64,000 bases of DNA from Pseudomonas putida (GTDB lineage: Bacteria > Pseudomonadota > Gammaproteobacteria > Pseudomonadales > Pseudomonadaceae), in the NCBI RefSeq assembly GCF_028682635.1, contig NZ_JANHLK010000007.1:124001-188000 (forward strand), written 5' to 3'. Position numbers and translations under genes: made by a program. The notes beneath the pieces were generated by a model. It was not told the DNA's origin. It searched no databases and saw nothing but the letters and a program-made list of their open reading frames with translations. Shown here piece after piece: positions 36,846-45,395 of the stretch. Numbering within the stretch: the stretch's first letter is position 1; each line of letters opens with the position of its first letter.

Positions 36846-38171
36846 ATGAACAAGCACATCGGCACCATCAAGCGTTGGCGCGTGCAGATCTTCGCGATCA
36901 CCTGGCTCGCCTACGCCGCTTTCTACTTCACCCGCAAAGCGTTTTCCGTTGCCAAGCTCGGCATCGGCGAAGACCCGACGTTCATGCTCGACAAGATGGC
37001 CATGGCCAACCTCGACGCGATTTACCTGACCGCCTACGCCATCGGCCAATTCACCTGGGGCATCCTGGCCGACCGCTTCGGGCCGCGGGTGGTGGTCCTT
37101 GGCGGCTTGCTGATTTCGGCGGCGGCAGCGCTGGTGATGGGCAGTTTCGCCACCTTGCCGATCTTCGCCACCTGCATGCTGATTCAAGGCCTGGCGCAGT
37201 CCACCGGTTGGTCGGGGCTGTGCAAGAACCTCGGCAGTTTCTTTCCGTCCGAGCAACGCGGGCGGGTGCTGGGTCTATGGAGTTCCTGCTACGCCTTTGG
37301 CGGACTGGTGGCATCGCCATTCGCCGGATGGTGGGCCTACACGCTGATCGGCTCCTGGCACGCAGCGTTCATTTCCAGTGCGGCGGTGGTTGGGCTGGTC
37401 GCCGTGCTGTTTTTTATTTTCCAACGCAACAAACCTGAAGATGTGGGCTTGCCGGCCGTGGAGCCGGAGCCCGAACTGAGCGCTGAAGAGGCTTATGCCC
37501 AAAGCAAGATCAGCGTGCTGGAGCCGCTGAAGGAAATCCTGCGCAACCGCACCGTGCTGATCCTTGGCCTGGCGTACTTCATGTTGAAACCGGCGCGCTA
37601 CGCGATTCTGCTCTGGGGCCCGGTGATCGTGTTCGAACAGATGCCCTCGGTGGGCAAGGTCGGCGCGGCGATCATTCCCACCGCGTTCGAACTGGCCGGG
37701 TTGCTCGGGCCGATCATGATCGGCCTGGCCTCGGACAAGCTGTTCGGCGCACGGCGCATGCCAGCCTGCGTCATCAGCCTGTTGGCGCTGACCGTCTCGC
37801 TCGCCTTCTTCATGGGCGCCCTGCAAACCGGCAGTGTGATGCTGGTGGTGGCGCTGTTGTTCGTCATGGGTCTGACCCTCTACGGACCTGACTCGATGAT
37901 CAGCGGCGCGGCCGCCATCGATTTCGGTACCGCCAAGGCTGGCGCCACGGCGGCCGGGTTCGTCAATGGATGCGGCTCGGTGGGGGCGATTCTCGGCGGA
38001 TTGCTGCCAGGCTACTTCGATACCGTCACCGTGTTCATTGTCTTCGCTGGCTGCGCGCTGTTCTCGGCGCTGGTGCTGGTCCCCCACTGGAACAGCCGCC
38101 CCGGGGGCCAGGGGACTCACTTTGCCTACGTCCCCAACCGGGCGATGACCATCAAACCCCTGCGTACCTGA
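36846..38171 (+). CDS. MFS transporter, organophosphate:phosphate antiporter (OPA) type
   Basis: This 441-residue, 12-helix transporter has a GlpT/UhpT-like first helix (AAFYFTRKAFSVAK), motif A in GILADRFGPRVVV and a GlpT-like second-helix region (QSTGWSGLCKNLGSFFP). OPA transporters bind phosphorylated or phosphonate substrates. The gene lies beside phnW-phnX and is followed by a DAO-type oxidoreductase. 2-aminoethylphosphonate or an N-substituted relative is therefore a reasonable candidate substrate, by inference. It is divergent from a LysR gene. Confidence 0.75.
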   Translation: MNKHIGTIKRWRVQIFAITWLAYAAFYFTRKAFSVAKLGIGEDPTFMLDKMAMANLDAIYLTAYAIGQFTWGILADRFGPRVVVLGGLLISAAAALVMGSFATLPIFATCMLIQGLAQSTGWSGLCKNLGSFFPSEQRGRVLGLWSSCYAFGGLVASPFAGWWAYTLIGSWHAAFISSAAVVGLVAVLFFIFQRNKPEDVGLPAVEPEPELSAEEAYAQSKISVLEPLKEILRNRTVLILGLAYFMLKPARYAILLWGPVIVFEQMPSVGKVGAAIIPTAFELAGLLGPIMIGLASDKLFGARRMPACVISLLALTVSLAFFMGALQTGSVMLVVALLFVMGLTLYGPDSMISGAAAIDFGTAKAGATAAGFVNGCGSVGAILGGLLPGYFDTVTVFIVFAGCALFSALVLVPHWNSRPGGQGTHFAYVPNRAMTIKPLRT

Positions 38172-38240
38172 ATCCTCTCCCGCGTCGCCTGCTGCGCTTG
38201 CGGCAGGCCGGCGTGTGGACAATTGACTGGAGATTGACCC

Positions 38241-39632
38241 ATGAGACCCTTTTGGCTGGACCAGGCCTTGAAGGCGGATGCATCGGAAACCTGTCCGCCA
38301 CTGCAAGGCGACAGCCGCGCCGACGTGTGCATCGTCGGCGGCGGTTATACCGGCTTGTGGACCGCGATCATGCTCAAGGAACAGGACCCGGAACTGGACA
38401 TCGTGCTGATCGAAGCGGACATCTGCGGCGCCGGCGCAAGTGGGCGCAACGGTGGATGTGCGCTGTCGTGGTCGGCAAAGTACTTCACCCTCGAGCGACT
38501 GTTCGGCGTTGACGAGGCGGTGCGGCTGGTCAAGGAGTCCGAACGCAGCATCCATGCCATCGGCGCCTTCTGCGAGCAGTATGGAGTGGACGCCGATTAT
38601 CGTCTTGACGGCACCCTCTATACCGCCACCAATCGCGCGCAATGCGGCTCGACCGACGCGGTGATTGCGGCGCTGGAACGCCACGGCATCAACTCGTTCA
38701 CCCAGCGCCCCGTGGCCGATGTGCAGCGCATGGCCGGTTCGGCCAAGCACCTGGAAGGCTGGTTTTCCCCGGCGGCCGCCAGTGTGCAGCCGGGCAAGCT
38801 GGTGCGTGGCTTGCGCCGGGTCGCCTTGCAACTGGGCGTGAGGATTCACGAAAACACCGCCATGACCGGGTTGGAGGAGGGCAAGCCGGCAGGGATCCAG
38901 ACCCCGCACGGGACCATTCGCGCCGACCGGGTGGTGCTGGCGATGAACGCCTGGATGGCCCGGGCCTTCCCGCAGTTCGAACGCAGCGTGGCGATCGTTT
39001 CCAGTGACATGCTGATCACCGAGCCGCGGCCCGACCTGCTCAGCGAAATCGGTTTGACCAGCGGCGTCACGGTGCTCGATTCGCGGATTTTCGTGCACTA
39101 CTACCACAACACCCCGGACGGCCGGATCATGCTCGGCAAGGGCGGCAACACCTTCGCCTATGGTGGGCGCATGCTGCCGGTGTTCGATCAACCGTCGCCC
39201 TATGCCGGCCTGTTGCGGCACAGCCTGGCGGATTTTTTCCCGGCCTTTGCCGAGGTCAAGGTCGAAGCGACCTGGAACGGTCCCTCGGACCGCTCGGTGA
39301 CCGGGCTGCCGTTCTTCGGGCAGATGAGCGCCAGTGGCAACGTGTTCTACGGCTTTGGTTATTCGGGCAGCGGGGTGGGGCCTTGCCACATGGGCGGGCA
39401 GATCCTCGCTTCGATGGTCCAGGGCCTGGACAACCCCTGGACCCGCTCGCCGCTGGTAAGCGGACCGCTGGGCTTTTTCCCGCCGGAACCGATTCGTTAT
39501 CTCGGCTCGTTGATGGTGCGCAACGCCATCCGCCGCAAGGAGCGCGCCGAGGACCACGGGCGTCGGCCACGGCACTTGGACGTGCGCCTGGCGAAATTCG
39601 CCGCCGCGGCCGGCAAGGCGGACAAGGGCTGA
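38241..39632 (+). CDS. FAD-dependent oxidoreductase (DAO family), possible amino-phosphonate oxidase
   Basis: This 463-residue flavoprotein has the FAD motif CIVGGGYTGLWTAIML (residues 30-45) and the second DAO hallmark GAGASGRNGGCAL. A C-terminal FAD-contact segment YGFGYSGSGVGPCHMGG completes the family pattern. It follows the transporter by 69 bases, so it is probably co-transcribed. DAO-family enzymes recur in phosphonate clusters and several oxidise N-methylated aminoethylphosphonate to the free amine. That role fits here but is not shown; gamma-glutamylputrescine or another amine is the alternative. Confidence 0.7.
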   Translation: MRPFWLDQALKADASETCPPLQGDSRADVCIVGGGYTGLWTAIMLKEQDPELDIVLIEADICGAGASGRNGGCALSWSAKYFTLERLFGVDEAVRLVKESERSIHAIGAFCEQYGVDADYRLDGTLYTATNRAQCGSTDAVIAALERHGINSFTQRPVADVQRMAGSAKHLEGWFSPAAASVQPGKLVRGLRRVALQLGVRIHENTAMTGLEEGKPAGIQTPHGTIRADRVVLAMNAWMARAFPQFERSVAIVSSDMLITEPRPDLLSEIGLTSGVTVLDSRIFVHYYHNTPDGRIMLGKGGNTFAYGGRMLPVFDQPSPYAGLLRHSLADFFPAFAEVKVEATWNGPSDRSVTGLPFFGQMSASGNVFYGFGYSGSGVGPCHMGGQILASMVQGLDNPWTRSPLVSGPLGFFPPEPIRYLGSLMVRNAIRRKERAEDHGRRPRHLDVRLAKFAAAAGKADKG

Positions 39633-39635
39633 GGC

Positions 39636-41033
39636 TCAGTCGTCCGGACGATTGATCAGCCAGTCGAGCAGCAGGCGGGTGTCACTGTGGCGGGTGTCGG
39701 CGCGCACCGCTGGCGGGCTGCGGCGCTGTCCGGTGCTGGCGCAGAACACCGGACGGTCGGGGTCGCTGTCGAGGAAACTGACCCAGCCATCGCTGCCGGC
39801 CATGGGCAGCTGGATCGGTTCCGTTGGGGCTTGGGACACTGTCAGTGCGACAGGTAGCCAGAGGCCCTCTGCGGGATCGACATCCGTGTCGGGCCACAAA
39901 CTTACCTGCAAACGACCTTGATCATCCTGTGCCGCGTGCTGTCCGGCCGGACCACAGACCCGTGCAGGCTGAAAGCCGGGGATGCGCGGCCTGGCCTGGT
40001 CCAGAGGGGGACGAAATACCGTCGACCAGGGGATGGCCGTGAACTGATTGCGGTAGCGCCGGGGCCTGCTGTCCTCAGCCAGGATCGAACCCTGCTGTCC
40101 CTGGTGTCGCGCCTCGCAGACCAGCCATTGATCGTTGAACCCCGGCACGGGGTGATCTGCCACTTGCACGATGCAGGCGCTGCGTAACAGGGGCTGATTG
40201 CTTTGGCCGTGAAGCTGCAACTGCTGGCAACGCATGCGCTGCAGATCGCGGCGGTCGAGTTGATCGTGATGACGTTGCTCCTGAGTGGAGCGGGGCGCGC
40301 TCGTGTGGGTGAAAGCGTGATTGGCTGCGCCTTCACCGACCTGCGAAGCACCGCGATTTTTCGCATTCGTTCGTGGGAAAACGGTTTGTGCAGCGTGGCG
40401 CTGATACAGCTCGCTGATCGCCGGTTGAGCACTGTCATCACCCTGGAATGGCATCAGCAGCGGCTCCTGGGGAAAGCTCATGTTGTCGTCGGCCAACACC
40501 AGCACATGGCTCTGAGCGGAATGTTCGAAGTGGTAGTGAATGCCTTCTTCCTCGCACAGGCGCTGCAGCAAGGCCAGGTCGGTTTCCTCGTACTGAATGC
40601 AAAACGGCCGCAGGGGATAGTGCCCGTCTGCCAGGTCCAGGCGATAGCTGTCTGCAGGCATGTCATGTTCCTCCAGCAGCTGGCGCAGGATCATGGGCAC
40701 GCTGAGACGCTGGAAGACCCGCCGCGATCGGATTCGGTCCAGCGCTTGAAGGGCCGGCACCAGCACCAGTTTATAGCCTATCCGGCCACGTCCTCGATGT
40801 TCGCAGCTGGCGCTATGCAGCACGCCATGAATGCCCTGGCCTTGCCCAAGGTCGAGCAGCGCCGGTTGTTGCAGCAGCCGTTCAAGGTTGAGGGCCGGTG
40901 CCAGGCCGATCACTTCGATATCGAATCGATAGGGTTGGTTGAGGGCCTCGCGACCGCTGAACTGCACCACTTGCAAACTGAGGTGGTCGTCGAGGAGTGT
41001 CAGGGTGAAGGGACTTTCCTTGTCGTTGTGCAT
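39636..41033 (-). CDS. Short VgrG / type VI spike-like protein
   Basis: This protein of about 465 residues has the gp27-like start (FTLTLLDDHLSLQVVQFSGR), the FCIQYEETDLALLQRLCEEEG motif diagnostic of VgrG, and a gp5-like OB-fold near the end (RVCGPAGQHAAQDDQGRLQV). It stops soon after the OB-fold and lacks the long beta-helix needle and any effector extension. An in-frame start at 41051 is also possible. No hcp, PAAR, effector or tss genes are nearby. The stop is only three bases from the convergent FAD oxidoreductase stop. Confidence 0.8.
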   Translation of the reverse strand: MHNDKESPFTLTLLDDHLSLQVVQFSGREALNQPYRFDIEVIGLAPALNLERLLQQPALLDLGQGQGIHGVLHSASCEHRGRGRIGYKLVLVPALQALDRIRSRRVFQRLSVPMILRQLLEEHDMPADSYRLDLADGHYPLRPFCIQYEETDLALLQRLCEEEGIHYHFEHSAQSHVLVLADDNMSFPQEPLLMPFQGDDSAQPAISELYQRHAAQTVFPRTNAKNRGASQVGEGAANHAFTHTSAPRSTQEQRHHDQLDRRDLQRMRCQQLQLHGQSNQPLLRSACIVQVADHPVPGFNDQWLVCEARHQGQQGSILAEDSRPRRYRNQFTAIPWSTVFRPPLDQARPRIPGFQPARVCGPAGQHAAQDDQGRLQVSLWPDTDVDPAEGLWLPVALTVSQAPTEPIQLPMAGSDGWVSFLDSDPDRPVFCASTGQRRSPPAVRADTRHSDTRLLLDWLINRPDD

Positions 41034-41252
41034 CGATCGCGCTTCTACCATGGAGTAGGGACTGCGAGGGTACGAAACCTGCAGGCCTTGTGGACATGGC
41101 TAAGCGAAATTTCAGAATCGCCCTACAACCATCGGTAAAAATGTCGATCCGTGGATGAGATTTTTTGGTCGATTGCCAACTTTAGGCCGTATAAACTTGG
41201 CGGCATGCGTCGGCCAATAGATGTTTCGGCGCCATAGACAAGAGAGTGAGTA

Positions 41253-41957
41253 ATGGGCGCACAGTGGAAGGTTAAACACAAAGAAGCGGCAGCTAACGCC
41301 AAGGGCAAGATCTTCGGCAAACTGGTGAAGGAAATCACCATTGCTGCGCGCAACGGTGCCGATACCGCCACCAACGCACACCTGCGTCTGGTGGTCGAAC
41401 AGGCCAAGAAAGCTTCGATGCCCAAGGAAACACTGGATCGTGCCATCAAGAAGGGTGCGGGTCTGTTGGGCGAGACCGTGCAATACCATCGCGTGACCTA
41501 TGAAGGCTTCGCGCCGCACCAGGTGCCGCTGATCGTCGAGTGCGTGACGGACAACATCAACCGTACCGTCGCTGAAATCCGCGTGGCCTTCCGCAAGGGC
41601 CAACTGGGCGCTTCCGGTTCGGTGGCCTGGGACTTCAACCACGTGGGCATGATCGAAGCCTCGCCGGACACCCCGGACGCCGATCCGGAGATGGCCGCCA
41701 TCGAAGCCGGTGCCCAGGATTTCGAGCCGGGCGAAGACGGCGCGACGCTGTTCCTGACCGAACCTACGGACCTGGACGCCGTGCAAAAAGCCCTGCCTGA
41801 GCAAGGTTTCACCGTGTTGTCGGCCAAGCTGGGCTACCAGCCGAAGAACCCGGTCAGCGGCTTGAGCGATGAGCAGATGGCTGAAGTCGAAGCTTTCCTG
41901 GAAGGCCTCGATAACCATGACGACGTGCAGGATATGTTTGTCGGCCTGGCCGGCTAA
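41253..41957 (+). CDS. YebC/PmpR-family protein, YeeN-like
   Basis: This 234-residue protein starts like the family ([27 protein letters not shown]) and continues with [26 protein letters not shown] and [17 protein letters not shown]. Pseudomonas usually carries a YebC of about 248 residues near ruvC and this shorter YeeN-like paralogue. YebC-like proteins act as DNA-binding regulators, and recent work on other members places them on ribosomes at proline stretches. Which applies here is open. It is a single gene followed by an REP. Confidence 0.88.
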   Translation: MGAQWKVKHKEAAANAKGKIFGKLVKEITIAARNGADTATNAHLRLVVEQAKKASMPKETLDRAIKKGAGLLGETVQYHRVTYEGFAPHQVPLIVECVTDNINRTVAEIRVAFRKGQLGASGSVAWDFNHVGMIEASPDTPDADPEMAAIEAGAQDFEPGEDGATLFLTEPTDLDAVQKALPEQGFTVLSAKLGYQPKNPVSGLSDEQMAEVEAFLEGLDNHDDVQDMFVGLAG

Positions 41958-41982
41958 ACATCTCTCGCAGCTAACCCGATCA

Positions 41983-42057
41983 CCTGTAGGAGCTGGCTGA
42001 CCAGCGAAGGCGGCATAACGGCCACCATCGCATCGCCAGCAAGCCGGCTCCTACAGA
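41983..42057. repeat. REP pair (family A) between convergent genes
   Basis: Opposed TGTAGGAGCTGGCTGACCAG and CCAGCAAGCCGGCTCCTACA arms separate the YebC-like gene from zapE. Confidence 0.8.
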
Positions 42058-42073
42058 TGTGTGTTTCCCCCAG

Positions 42074-43204
42074 TCAAACCCCCTCCCGCACCTCCACCAA
42101 CTGCCCCAACCGGCTGCGCGTACGCGCCAGGTCAATCGCGTCACCACCCAAACTTTCGCGCAGGGAGCGTTGGCCCAGCAAAGTCAGGTGCTTGTCCTGG
42201 TCATACAACACGTCGACCAGATTGATGAAACGCTGCTGCGCGGCAATCGTGCAGTCGGCGAGGTCGGGCAGGTCGTCGATGATCCAGTGATCGAAGCGCC
42301 GGCACAGTTCCAGATAATCCATGACCGCTGTGGGGTGATCGCACAGGTCGCCGAAGGTGAAGCCGACGGTACGTCCTTCGCAGTAGCGGGCCGAGAGATG
42401 GCGAGCGCCGACCGGCAGGGCAATGGCCGGCCCGTTCGGCGCTGGCAGGTTCGCTGCCTGGCGTTGCGCCAGCGTCGCGGGCCAGACGTATCGGCCCTGG
42501 GTGAACAGTTGATGCGCATGGGTTCTGGCCTGACTGCGATAGTCGTGCGGCCCGCCGACTTCCATGACCTGCATGCGCGCATTGATCAGGTCGATCACCG
42601 GTTTGAAGCGCGCATGGTAAAGCGGGTTGGGCAGCAGGCCTTCCGGCGGGTAGTTGGAGGTGACCAGCAGCAGGATCCCGCGCTGGAACAGCGCCTTGAA
42701 CAGCCGCGTGATCAGCATCGCATCGCCGATATCGTGAACGTGAAACTCGTCGAAACACAGCACCCGGCAATCGCTCAGCAACTCATCCAGCGTGGTCGCC
42801 AGCGCATCCGGTTGCTCGCGATGGCTGAACATGCCCTGGTGCAGGCGGGCGAAAAAACCGTGGAAGTGCAGTCGCTGCTTCTGGGCGAGGGGGATCGCCT
42901 GGAAAAAACCGTCGAGCAGCCAGCTCTTGCCACGCCCGACGGCGCCATGCAGGTAAAGCCCGGGCAGCGCCTTGCCCGAGGTGCCCAACAGCGTCGAGGC
43001 GTGCTGCGCCATGCAGTCGATCACCCGTTGCTGGCTGTGGCTGAGGGTGTAGCCCTGGGAACCGGCCTTGTGGTGGAAGTAGTCGTGAATGACCCGGGCA
43101 TTCGCGCAGTGACGGTCAGCCCCGGCTGATCCCTTGTCGAACAGGCGGCGCAACGATGGCCAGCGCGGTGTGAGTCGCGAATGCTTGGGCGGTCTAACGG
43201 CCAC
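42074..43204 (-). CDS. zapE: Cell-division ATPase ZapE (AFG1 family)
   Basis: This 376-residue AAA-like ATPase has Walker A GAVGRGKSWLLD and Walker B VLCFDEFHVHDIGD, followed by the family-typical TSNYPPEGLL. ZapE associates with the Z ring under low oxygen or stress. The frame begins with a GTG at 43204, and no stronger start is evident. A second zapE copy probably exists near the rpsI region in Pseudomonas; this one is a divergent paralogue candidate, which cannot be checked from this window. Confidence 0.82.
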   Translation of the reverse strand: MAVRPPKHSRLTPRWPSLRRLFDKGSAGADRHCANARVIHDYFHHKAGSQGYTLSHSQQRVIDCMAQHASTLLGTSGKALPGLYLHGAVGRGKSWLLDGFFQAIPLAQKQRLHFHGFFARLHQGMFSHREQPDALATTLDELLSDCRVLCFDEFHVHDIGDAMLITRLFKALFQRGILLLVTSNYPPEGLLPNPLYHARFKPVIDLINARMQVMEVGGPHDYRSQARTHAHQLFTQGRYVWPATLAQRQAANLPAPNGPAIALPVGARHLSARYCEGRTVGFTFGDLCDHPTAVMDYLELCRRFDHWIIDDLPDLADCTIAAQQRFINLVDVLYDQDKHLTLLGQRSLRESLGGDAIDLARTRSRLGQLVEVREGV

Positions 43205-43370
43205 TGTGATGTCCCCGTGATCTTCAGGCGGGCTCCGGGAGCCGCGGCGGCGTAGTTTAACCAGATAGGTAGTTTTGCTTCCAGCGGGTTTCAGGGCGAC
43301 GACGTCCCTTTATATGGCGCAATACCCTACGCCATTGGTCAACTAATTACAAAGCAACCTAACTATTACG

Positions 43371-43398
43371 TTGACATTGACTGCCTAGGCAGTAATAT
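43371..43398 (+). promoter_or_regulatory. Sigma-70 promoter of the efflux operon with operator in its spacer
   Basis: A consensus -35 TTGACA (43371-43376), a 16-base spacer and a near-consensus -10 TAATAT (43393-43398) precede the MarR gene. The first operator palindrome fills the spacer exactly. Confidence 0.75.
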
Positions 43399-43426
43399 CT
43401 CGACATACATTCACTGCCTAGGCAGC
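43380..43426. promoter_or_regulatory. Twin MarR operators ACTGCCTAGGCAGT
   Basis: Palindromes at 43380-43393 (ACTGCCTAGGCAGT) and 43413-43426 (ACTGCCTAGGCAGC) have centres 33 bases apart, about three helical turns. One sits between -35 and -10 and the other just downstream of the predicted transcript start. Binding would block RNA polymerase, so the repressor should control itself and the efflux genes. Confidence 0.75.
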
Positions 43427-43440
43427 TTATTGGTGTTCAG

Positions 43441-43914
43441 ATGAAACATTTCACGCCAGACGACTTCCACAATTGCCACCTCGGCCTGCTGCTTGGGCGC
43501 GCTGCGCTGCTCAAGGACCGCATCATCGACACGCACATGGAACCCCACGGCATCACCGCCGCGCAGTTCAAGGTGTTGATCATCATCGCCCAGTACGGCG
43601 TCGATTCGCCTGGCGAGCTGTGCCGGCACCTGTCCCTGGACAGCGGTTCGATGACCCGCATGCTCGATCGTCTGGAACAGAAAGGTTTCCTCGCCCGCCA
43701 ACGCTCCGAGGCAGACCGTCGTCAGGTTCAGCTGGTGCTGACCGCCGAAGGCCAGAAGCTGGCTGATCGTCTGCCGCACATCGGCGCCCAGGCCATGAAT
43801 GAACTGGCCGGCGCCATCACGCCGGAAGAATTGAAAACCCTGGAGTCGATCCTCAAGAAAATCCTGATAGCAGCCGGTGACTCGATCACCCTGCTGCGGG
43901 TAGGTGACCAATGA
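43441..43914 (+). CDS. MarR-family repressor of the efflux operon
   Basis: This 157-residue winged-helix protein has FKVLIIIAQYGVDSPGELCR, the recognition helix DSGSMTRMLDRLEQKGFL and the wing RSEADRRQVQLVLT. It heads a four-gene multidrug export operon and overlaps the next gene by four bases. Palindromic operators in its own promoter indicate autorepression, relieved by a toxic ligand. It is similar in layout to emrR-emrAB and to phenolic- or antibiotic-induced systems. The ligand is unknown. Confidence 0.88.
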   Translation: MKHFTPDDFHNCHLGLLLGRAALLKDRIIDTHMEPHGITAAQFKVLIIIAQYGVDSPGELCRHLSLDSGSMTRMLDRLEQKGFLARQRSEADRRQVQLVLTAEGQKLADRLPHIGAQAMNELAGAITPEELKTLESILKKILIAAGDSITLLRVGDQ

Positions 43915-45380
43915 ACAGTAAAACCTTGCGCACCGGCCTGAGCCTGGTGCTGTTGGCCATGAGCCTGGCCGGTTGTGCCAGCTACAGTGGCCTGACCACC
44001 GAAGGCGTCAGCCTCGACGCGAAAAACCTCAAGGCGGGGCAATCCCTCAGCGGCGTGACGCTGTCGCCAGCGGCCTGGCCGAAAAGCAACTGGTGGACCA
44101 GTCTCGGCGATCCGCAGCTCGACGGCCTGATCCGCGAAGCCCTGCGCGACAGCCCCGACATGCAGATCGCCGACGCCCGCGCCCACCAGGCCAGCGCCGC
44201 GGCCTACGCCGCCGACGCCGCGCGGATGCCGACCCTGGATGCCAGCGCCGGCGTCAGCCGTTCGCGTCTGGCCCGAGACCAGGACCCGCTGGGGCAGGGC
44301 GACAACTACGCCACCGTGCGCAACATCAGCGCCACCTTCAATTACAACTTCGACCTCTGGGGCGGTCAGCGTGATGCCTGGGAAGCCGCGCTGGGCCAGG
44401 CCCGTGCCGCCGAAGTCGATCAGCAGGCTGCGCAGTTGACCCTGTCCGCCGACGTGGCCCGCGCCTACAGCGATCTGGGCCAGGCGCACATCGTCCATGA
44501 CCTGTCCGCCGAAGACCTCAAGCGCACTCGGCAAATGCTCGACCTGAGCCAGCGTCGCCTGAGCTCCGGGATCGACAGCCAGTATCAGTTCCAGCAGACC
44601 GAAAGCCTGGAAGCCACCTCCCAAGCCAATTTGATCGACGCCGAAAAACGCCTGCAAAGCGCCAAGATAGCGCTAGCCGTACTGCTGGGCAAAGGCCCGG
44701 ATCGCGGCAATGAAATCGCCCGGCCGAACATTCTCAAGCCCGGTGCCGTGGCCTTGCCGTCGGTACTGCCGGCCGAACTGCTCGGACGGCGTCCGGACCT
44801 GGTGGCCGCGCGCTGGCGGGTCGAGGCGGCGAGCAAGAATATCGACGCCGGCAAGACGCAGTTTTATCCGAACTTGAACCTCAGCGCCGCGGCCGGTGCC
44901 GAATCCCTGTTGGGGGATGCGATGTTTGGTTCGGCCAGCCGCTTCTTCAATGTCGCACCAACGATTTCCGTGCCGATTTTCGACGGTGGCCGCCTGCGCG
45001 CCGACCTCGATTCCCGCGACGCCGACTACGACCTGGCGGTGGCGCAGTACAACAAAAGCCTGGTCAGGGCGCTGGGCGACGTCAGCGACAGCATCAACCA
45101 GTTGCGTGATATCGGTCGGCAGATCGCTGCCCAGCAGCACGCCACCGACATCGCCCAGGATTCCTACAACACCGTGGTCCAGCGCTACGGTTCCGGCATC
45201 GGTAACTACCTGGACGTGCTCAGCATCGAGCAGCAGTTGCTTCAGGCCCAGCGTCAGCTGGCCAACCTGAATGCCGAGCAGATCGACCTGTCGATCCAGC
45301 TGATACAGGCGCTGGGTGGCGGTTTCCAGCCTGAGGCCATTGCCTCGGCCAACGCCGCGCCCGCCACGCTGACCCACTAA
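43911..45380 (+). CDS. Outer-membrane efflux lipoprotein (NodT/OprM type)
   Basis: This 489-residue TolC-like outer-membrane channel has a lipoprotein signal with lipobox LAGC (Cys22). Two outer-membrane efflux repeats follow, with typical segments (SNWWTSLGDPQLDGLIREAL, ADVARAYSDLGQ, GRRPDLVAARWRVEAA and the NYLDVLSIEQQLLQAQRQLA coiled coil). It forms the exit duct for the pump encoded by the next two genes. ATGA overlap with the repressor gene makes them coupled. Inclusion of the channel in the operon differs from E. coli emrAB, which uses TolC. Confidence 0.9.
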   Translation: MNSKTLRTGLSLVLLAMSLAGCASYSGLTTEGVSLDAKNLKAGQSLSGVTLSPAAWPKSNWWTSLGDPQLDGLIREALRDSPDMQIADARAHQASAAAYAADAARMPTLDASAGVSRSRLARDQDPLGQGDNYATVRNISATFNYNFDLWGGQRDAWEAALGQARAAEVDQQAAQLTLSADVARAYSDLGQAHIVHDLSAEDLKRTRQMLDLSQRRLSSGIDSQYQFQQTESLEATSQANLIDAEKRLQSAKIALAVLLGKGPDRGNEIARPNILKPGAVALPSVLPAELLGRRPDLVAARWRVEAASKNIDAGKTQFYPNLNLSAAAGAESLLGDAMFGSASRFFNVAPTISVPIFDGGRLRADLDSRDADYDLAVAQYNKSLVRALGDVSDSINQLRDIGRQIAAQQHATDIAQDSYNTVVQRYGSGIGNYLDVLSIEQQLLQAQRQLANLNAEQIDLSIQLIQALGGGFQPEAIASANAAPATLTH

Positions 45381-45395
45381 TTCAAGGTATTTGTC

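Noticed and set aside
39636..41051. VgrG as a sign of a type VI secretion cluster or prophage
   Set aside because: No tss, hcp, tail or integrase genes are adjacent; surroundings are ordinary metabolic genes.
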